Assembly (NCBI GenBank): GCA_049999725.1
Contig: JBNGIS010011139.1
Span: 1 to 31,913, forward strand
Length of the DNA: 31,913 nucleotides
From: Haplomitrium mnioides
Lineage: Eukaryota; Marchantiophyta; Haplomitriopsida; Calobryales
Direction of reading: 5' to 3'
Within the stretch, counting starts at the first letter, position 1, and each line of letters opens with the position of its first letter. Shown here piece after piece: positions 29,902 to 31,913 of this stretch. The notes under the pieces are model-generated. The model saw only the letters and a program-made list of their open reading frames with translations. It searched no databases and was not told the origin of the DNA. The position numbers and the translations under genes are program-made.

Positions 29902-31862
29902 TTAAATTATACCATACTTGCAAATACAAAATATAGAACAAAATTCTTGAAGGACTTTAGTCGTTGGTCTCGACTTCTTCGGATTCAGCTTAGAAGATTC
30001 ATCAAGGTTTGCTTGATCTGTCTCAGTGTTAATGACATTGATTGAATCTCTTTGAAACATTTTATGATTGAAGACTTTTTGTCTTTCGTACTCAAATAGA
30101 TTTGCTTTAATGGTAGCTAGAGTGGTTTTCCTCAATTGGTTTTTTTAAGTAAGAAGAAAATCAAAAGAAAGAATTGTGCCACATCAAGTACATCAATATG
30201 CAACTTGGATTTGCATTTCCCTTTTGTTGGTGCTATTTTTTTTGGGAAGTATTGACCAGAAAATGCATCTTTAGCCAAATAAGCAAACCATTGAACTCAT
30301 ACTCGTTTCGAGTTTGGAGGATATTCCTCATCAAATGACAAAACTTTGAGAACTTTGGCAACCCAAAATGGTATGCTCTTTGGATCTAGAGATGCAACAA
30401 CAAAAATAAACATTCTAGCTTTCATCTCATGTAGATTGCCAAATTTATACCCATATCGAGTATTTTGCGAAAGAGTCTCTTCTTGCGGCTTAGGTGCTCC
30501 ATCATAGATTGCTCAACATGTAGAAAGCATTTGCTATATTGGAGTATCTTCTTCTATTTGTTGAGCACAAAGTTGAGAATCTAAACAAACATTTTGAAAA
30601 TCATTACAAATGTATGACTATTGTGAAGGTGGAAAGGTAAGTTCTACTTCGAGTCGTAGAATGGATGTAGGCCGCAATCTCTTGTTGGGCAAGAAAAAAA
30701 TCATTCCACTATTGAATATCAGAATCTATAAAGAACTTGTGGCACTTCTCACTTATTTTATCCCTTATTGAAAATACCACTTTCTCGACATCCACTTCTC
30801 TTTCTTCGTTTTGAGATCATTTGATTTAAGAATATGCCTTATTTTCACATAAAGTGTTTACTCGTTTGGGTTTTGCCTCAAATAAAGAATTTTTATGTTG
30901 TGTTGGAAGATTCGGTCCATAAGCGAATCCAACAATAGGAGATAATTCATTCTGAAGATCTTGGTCGTCATCGTTAACACTGTTTGTTCCATTGCAGAAT
31001 ATTTTCGAGAGATGAGTTTCTTTTTGGGGATTGATCAATATCTCCATTAGAATGAAATGATTTTTGTAATAAAATTGGTGCCTTTGCCGATAACTCCAAA
31101 GAAATGTTGATTGATTGAGACTCTTTGCTAGAATCGTTTTCCAAACTATTGTCAAAAGACTCCTCCAAAAGAATTCAATTTATTTCAGATGTCCCAATCT
31201 CTTTGCAAGGTGCAACTTGAAACGAAATTAGTCGTCATTTGAGTAGTGCTATCGGGGAGAGTGGCTCATCTCCAAAATTAAAACTGTACACAGATTGTAT
31301 GGTCTTTGTGTTCTAAAGAGACACACTTTGATCATGAATATTGAGGTCTCCTTCAAATGTGGACAAAGAAAGGTCTACAATCGTTTGGAATCTCCGTGTT
31401 GAACATTTTTTTTCAGATATTTTTGAATACTAAGAAGAAAGATTCAACTTCGACCGCTTGATGGGCAACAAAGATCTTTTGCTGGATAAAGATTGTTTCT
31501 TTAGACCTCTCCGAGCACTAATTCCCTCTTTGATCCTTTGCACGCAAGTTGTTGAGTTGTTAATCCTATGCACGCATTGGATTCACTCTTTGACCTTATG
31601 CGCGCATAAGGTTGAGTCTCTGATCCTATGCGCGCATGGAGTTCACCTTCTCGATCTTTTTGGGCGAAGCTATCTGATTCAATAAAAGTCAACTTTTCCC
31701 CAGTATACTCGCCATCACACTTGACACTTTTGGTACTCCATCGCTTAACTCCCACAAATTTGCACTTGAACAAATCTCAAATTGCTTGTCAAAAGTAACA
31801 CTCTTCTGTGAAGATGAATCTTGAAATTCTAATCTCTTCTTGCCTTTGAAAACTCCAGCCAT
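29902..31862 (-). pseudogene. DUF7869-domain protein, core-deleted and broken
   Basis: A likely start ATG is at 31862-31860 (MAGVFKGKKRLEFQDSSSQK), followed by SVTFDKQFEI and ELSDGV, which match copy 1 where copy 1 begins. The frame is then disturbed near 31697. The N-terminal section includes the 30-bp palindrome array read as ARIG.ETQPYARIR, then Ser-rich sequence with ESQSINISLEL (31168-30974) and FAYGPNLPTQHKNS (31155-30826). After the deletion point come VDVEKVV, WNDFFLAQQEI, an FW-AKV-like part (about 30370) and LATIKANLFEYERQK (30135-29902). With no catalytic core it could at best be a non-autonomous derivative; stops in all parts make any product unlikely. Confidence 0.6.
31520..31680 (-). 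repeat. Palindrome repeats with exact 30-bp period, copy 2
   Basis: Cores TTTGCACGCAAG, TATGCACGCATT, TTATGCGCGCATAAGG and TATGCGCGCATGG start 30 bp apart (near 31535, 31565, 31595 and 31625). ACCTTATGCGCGCATAAGGT at 31593-31612 is a perfect 20-bp palindrome. The array is in the 5' coding part of DUF7869 copy 2; 30 bp equals 10 codons, so the frame is preserved across units. Confidence 0.85.
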
Positions 31863-31913
31863 TGAAAAGGCTCACAAAAACTAAGTTACTTGAAGGAACT
31901 ATTTTGACAAATA

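Larger units (their letters stand above)
28650..31913 (-). mobile_element. DUF7869-type transposon-like unit, copy 2, internally deleted
   Basis: This minus-strand unit runs from the window edge (5' side) to about 28650. It matches copy 1 block by block in inverted orientation: 31800-30845 with 5953-6940, then 30826-29900 with 9212-10155, then the 3' part with the 52-bp array. The segment equal to 6940-9211 of copy 1 is missing: on the minus strand AAACGAGTAAACAC is followed within about 35 bases by AATCAAATGATCTC, which in copy 1 lies 2.27 kb further on. That removes the Cys block, the intron and the whole DGMD/DN/GHTH core. It keeps the start codon region that copy 1 lacks. The 5' end lies outside the window. 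Confidence 0.65.

Overview
The window looks like repeat-rich nuclear DNA of a land plant. The evidence is decayed Ty1/copia gag and pol of a plant type, TTTAGGG telomere-type repeats, plant-style GT-AG introns, AT-rich spacers with minisatellites, and a 100-N scaffold gap. Species cannot be told from the sequence. I see no intact protein-coding gene, no tRNA or rRNA gene, and nothing prokaryotic; nearly everything recognisable is a broken mobile element or a pseudogene.

Layout. 1-3060: GC-richer DNA with a 47-T tract, a 273-bp tandem duplication and degenerate GC-rich repeats. 3060-5950 (minus): an intron-containing pseudogene whose middle resembles the ParB/sulfiredoxin fold; both recognisable introns carry arrays of a palindromic 24-bp repeat. 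5953-11234 (plus): a transposon-like unit encoding a decayed DUF7869-type protein (candidate transposase), running into the gap at 11235-11334. 11335-13220: a short repeated fragment and degenerate AAACTTTCA-rich repeats. 13221-13540: a minus-strand LTR. 13541-22000: mostly unassigned AT-rich DNA with a 360-bp direct repeat (16737-17635), a 55-57-bp minisatellite (19551-20665), a small unrecognised coding remnant (21048-21341) and a PBS-like site (21862). 22130-24625 (minus): copia pol remnant, cut at a run of TTTAGGG repeats (24631-24649). 26125-26940 (minus): copia gag remnant. 28650-31913 (minus): a second DUF7869 unit, inverted relative to the first and lacking the catalytic core through an internal deletion of about 2.3 kb.

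The most unusual signal is a family of short CpG-rich palindromes, core TATGCGCGCATA or CATGCGCGCATG. It occurs with periods of 24, 30 and about 52 bp, and also singly. It sits in two introns of the ParB-like pseudogene and, in the DUF7869 units, in the 5' coding part, the intron and the 3' part. Several units have changed on both arms in a matching way, so the palindrome rather than the exact sequence appears to be what is kept. How these repeats spread and why symmetry persists is the main open question here.
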